The translations under genes were made by a program, and so were the position numbers. A stretch of 64,000 nucleotides of DNA from Tetrahymena elliotti 4EA (Eukaryota; Ciliophora; Oligohymenophorea; Hymenostomatida; Tetrahymenidae), in assembly GCA_000231825.2 (NCBI GenBank), contig AFXF02001505.1:310001-374000 (forward strand), given 5' to 3'. The notes below the pieces were generated by a model. The model had not been told where the DNA came from. It was given only the letters and a program-made list of their open reading frames with translations, and did not search any database. Shown here in pieces: positions 61,643-64,000 of this stretch. How positions within the stretch are numbered: position 1 is the first letter of the stretch; every line of letters starts with the position of its first letter.

Positions 61643-63553
61643 TTTTGTAAGAATGTAGTTTTAGCTTTTTGTATTAATTTTCTAAATTATATCTATCTTA
61701 TTTTATATTTAATTGATTATAAAGATATAGTATTTAATATCCTCTTTAATGTGGTCAATTTTTATAGATAGTACATTGTTATTATTAAAGATATTTAATA
61801 CGCTTAGAAGTAGCTTACTAATCATATTTCATGCATCATAATCTTACACCCTCTTCATTTTAGAGTAGCTCAGATAATTTAAATGTAATACTTTTATTCA
61901 AAAAACAAATAAGATTAAAATTATTTTCAAAATTTAATTATTATCTTGTTTTTACAAAAATATTTAAAACTCAAAAAATAAAAAATTTTCACTGCTAATA
62001 AATAGGCTGTATCCAAGTAAGTTTTTTTACTCTTCAATTTTATTTTTGCTTTATGATTGAAAATACATTTTCTGACATATTAAATGAAAGTTATTTTCTC
62101 TTATTTGAAATAAAATTTTGCAAAAAAATAAAACAAATTCGTACTCATATTTCATTAAAATTAACATAATTTTATTTAAAAAACTTATTTTCGAGAAAAA
62201 AAATGAAAAAATAAAGATTATTAATTTAAAAAATTATTTCTAATTAATTATTTTTATATTTTGTTAAAAGGTATTGATTGATATATAAATTAGATTTTTA
62301 AATTTTGTAGATAAATCTACTATTTGTTCATCGAATATACATTTTAAAAGATATTTGAGATATTTCTAATAATTTTGTAAACTATTAATAGTGAGTGAGA
62401 TCGTTTAGTAGCCAGCTGCACATGCTATTACTTTTTATTATATTTAATTCTAAAATGGTAGTAAAAATTATGATTCAATGAAATTTATTTGGTTTGTTTT
62501 TTATATGTCTCAAAAGCAGTCTTTAAAAAATATTTTATCCAAACATTTTTTATTTTTTTAAATTATCATTTAAAATAATAATTGATAGTTTAAGAGGATT
62601 TTTTAATTAATTGTTTTTAATAAATAATCAGAAAAATAATAAAATTGATTGTGATTTTCTTTTATTATAGCTGATGAATAATGATTAAGCCTTATTTAAG
62701 AATTTTAGAAATCATTAAATCTGAAAGTGATAAAAGGTAAAAATAAGTTATTTAACTTATTACTTCTTAAATTTAAGGTTTTTTTTAAAAATATTTTTAA
62801 ATTTACCTTTATATTTATAATAACCTCTATTTCCTGTTTGAAAGTAAGAACTATTTTTAATAAGAAAATAAATCAAAGAAAATTCTTTCACATTTTTTGA
62901 TTTTTTTTGTTACTGATAAAAAAAATGTTGATATGGTTTTAATTTTATAAATCTTATCAAAAAATATGTAAAAAAGTCAATACTAGTATCCAAATAAAAT
63001 TTTCAATCTTGGCTTTAAGCTTTTAAAAGAAATAGAGCGATATAGTAGCTTGGTATTTAAAAAATAAAAGATAGAAATATTTATGAGAAAGTGTACTGAT
63101 TGAGTGTAATAGAGTAATTTCATAAATTTTTTCAAAAGATTGTATGCTAAGAATATATTAGGAATATAATGAATATACTCTTTATCCTTTGTTATTTTTG
63201 AAAATTGAAGTTAATAAAATTAATGAGAAATCAATCAAAACAAGTGTGAATTATTTTAATTTGTTTTCTCTTTTTGTTTGGAAAGGAATTAAGTCTTAAT
63301 TTAAAGAAAGAATGAATGAATTGATCAAGAAATTATTGCTGAAGAAAATCATTTGAAAAGAGTGGAGAAAGCATAAAGAAATTAATTAAACAAAAAAAAA
63401 GCAAACTAAGAAAGTAAATAAAAATAAATTATATTGAAAAAGCATAGATTCATCAAAAAAGCAAAAATAAAATATAAAAAAATATTAAATAAAAGCTAAA
63501 CAAATTTCATTAAATAAAAAAGTAAAGCAATCAATATTTAGAAAAGATTTAAA
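61643..63553. other. Divergent intergenic region
   Basis: About 1.9 kb, AT-rich. A slightly less AT-rich patch near 62395-62432 is unexplained. The last 200 bases before the dynamin start are A-rich and probably its 5' leader. No gene supported. Confidence 0.5.
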
Positions 63554-64000
63554 ATGGCTGACGAAAGTTCATTTTAGGGATCAGGTCTTTTTGATAACCT
63601 TAGAAAATTAATTAATGTAATCGATGAATTAAGAGATGTCGGTTTGCAACAATATATTAGATTACCAAGAATCGCAGTTATTGGTTCATAATCATCTGGT
63701 AAATCTTCCCTTCTCGAAAGTATTGTCGGTATCGATTTCTTACCTAGAGGTTCTGTAAGCATTCAAATTAAAAAATGATTGATTATTTATTTAAATGCTA
63801 TTAACTATTAATTATTTAGGGTGTAGTTACTCGTAGACCTTTAGAACTCAGATTGGTCCACGTTCCTCCTAGTAATTACTTAGCATTTTGCTTTTACATA
63901 TTTTTCAAAATTTTGAAAGCAATAAGTTAATCTTCTTCTTGCTCAAAATGAAAAAATCTTATTTAAAAGATTAATTCATCTTGGGCAAGAAAAGAAATAA
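63554..64000 (+). CDS. Dynamin-family GTPase, 5' part
   Basis: ATG 63554; exon 1 is 63554-63754, a 65-nt intron ends at 63819, exon 2 is 63820-63871, and a second intron starts GTAATT at 63872. The rest lies at or beyond the window edge; I could not place the next acceptor. The 84 visible residues are the start of a dynamin GTPase domain: LFDNLRKLINVIDELRDVGL, then RIAVIGSQSSGKSSLLESIV, whose GSQSSGKSS is the P-loop (G1), then DFLPRGSGVVTRRPLELRLV, whose DFLPRG and VTRRP are the family's G2 region. Dynamins pinch or remodel membranes; which paralogue this is cannot be told from this part. Confidence 0.93.

Noticed and set aside
1..64000. Bacterial or organellar origin because of many in-frame stops and low GC
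   Set aside because: Introns, eukaryote-specific genes (dynein, NF-YA, GPKOW) and consistent TAA/TAG-to-Gln reading with TGA stops identify a ciliate nuclear genome.

Overview
This window is nuclear DNA of a ciliate, most likely Tetrahymena (T. thermophila or a close relative). It is very AT-rich. Long reading frames are full of in-frame TAA and TAG, which must be read as glutamine, and every convincing gene ends in TGA. Genes carry short AT-rich GT..AG introns, mostly 42-160 nt. I read all genes with the ciliate code (TAA/TAG = Gln, TGA = stop). Intron positions are inferred from phase, splice dinucleotides and family conservation.

Layout. 1-11 kb: a truncated EamA/DMT transporter, a large membrane-anchored protein kinase, an 8-exon MEMO1 homologue, a second EamA/DMT transporter (paralogue of the first), and a minus-strand Q/S-rich protein. 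12.5-25.7 kb: one giant gene for a Kelch-bearing axonemal dynein heavy chain, probably the outer-arm alpha chain. 26-32 kb: an unknown basic protein convergent with the dynein gene, a papain-type protease and an unknown 310-residue protein. 32.5-34.7 kb: a divergently transcribed pair of RlaP-type nucleotidyltransferase paralogues, both 299 residues, one with its catalytic aspartates replaced. 35.3-39.3 kb: an NF-YA subunit and a MORN-repeat protein.

41.8-47.5 kb: a small, strongly codon-biased secreted protein, a secreted Tlde1/DUF2778-like L,D-transpeptidase-fold protein, and a Q/N-rich protein. 50-57.4 kb: a Tom22/Tom9-like mitochondrial import subunit, an N-myristoylated pseudokinase, a GPKOW/Spp2 splicing factor and a compact RasGEF. 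58.3-59.6 kb: a compositionally distinct block without a clear gene, containing a hairpin and a possible gene remnant. 60.7-64 kb: a CtlX-type guanidino-group hydrolase and the 5' end of a dynamin GTPase.

The genes do not form a pathway; this is an ordinary eukaryotic gene neighbourhood with individual promoters. The items most worth following up are the nucleotidyltransferase pair, the secreted Tlde1-like gene, the Tom22-like gene, the codon-optimised secreted protein and the anomalous 58.3-59.6 kb block. I saw no tRNA, rRNA, CRISPR array, telomere repeat or chromosome-breakage sequence.
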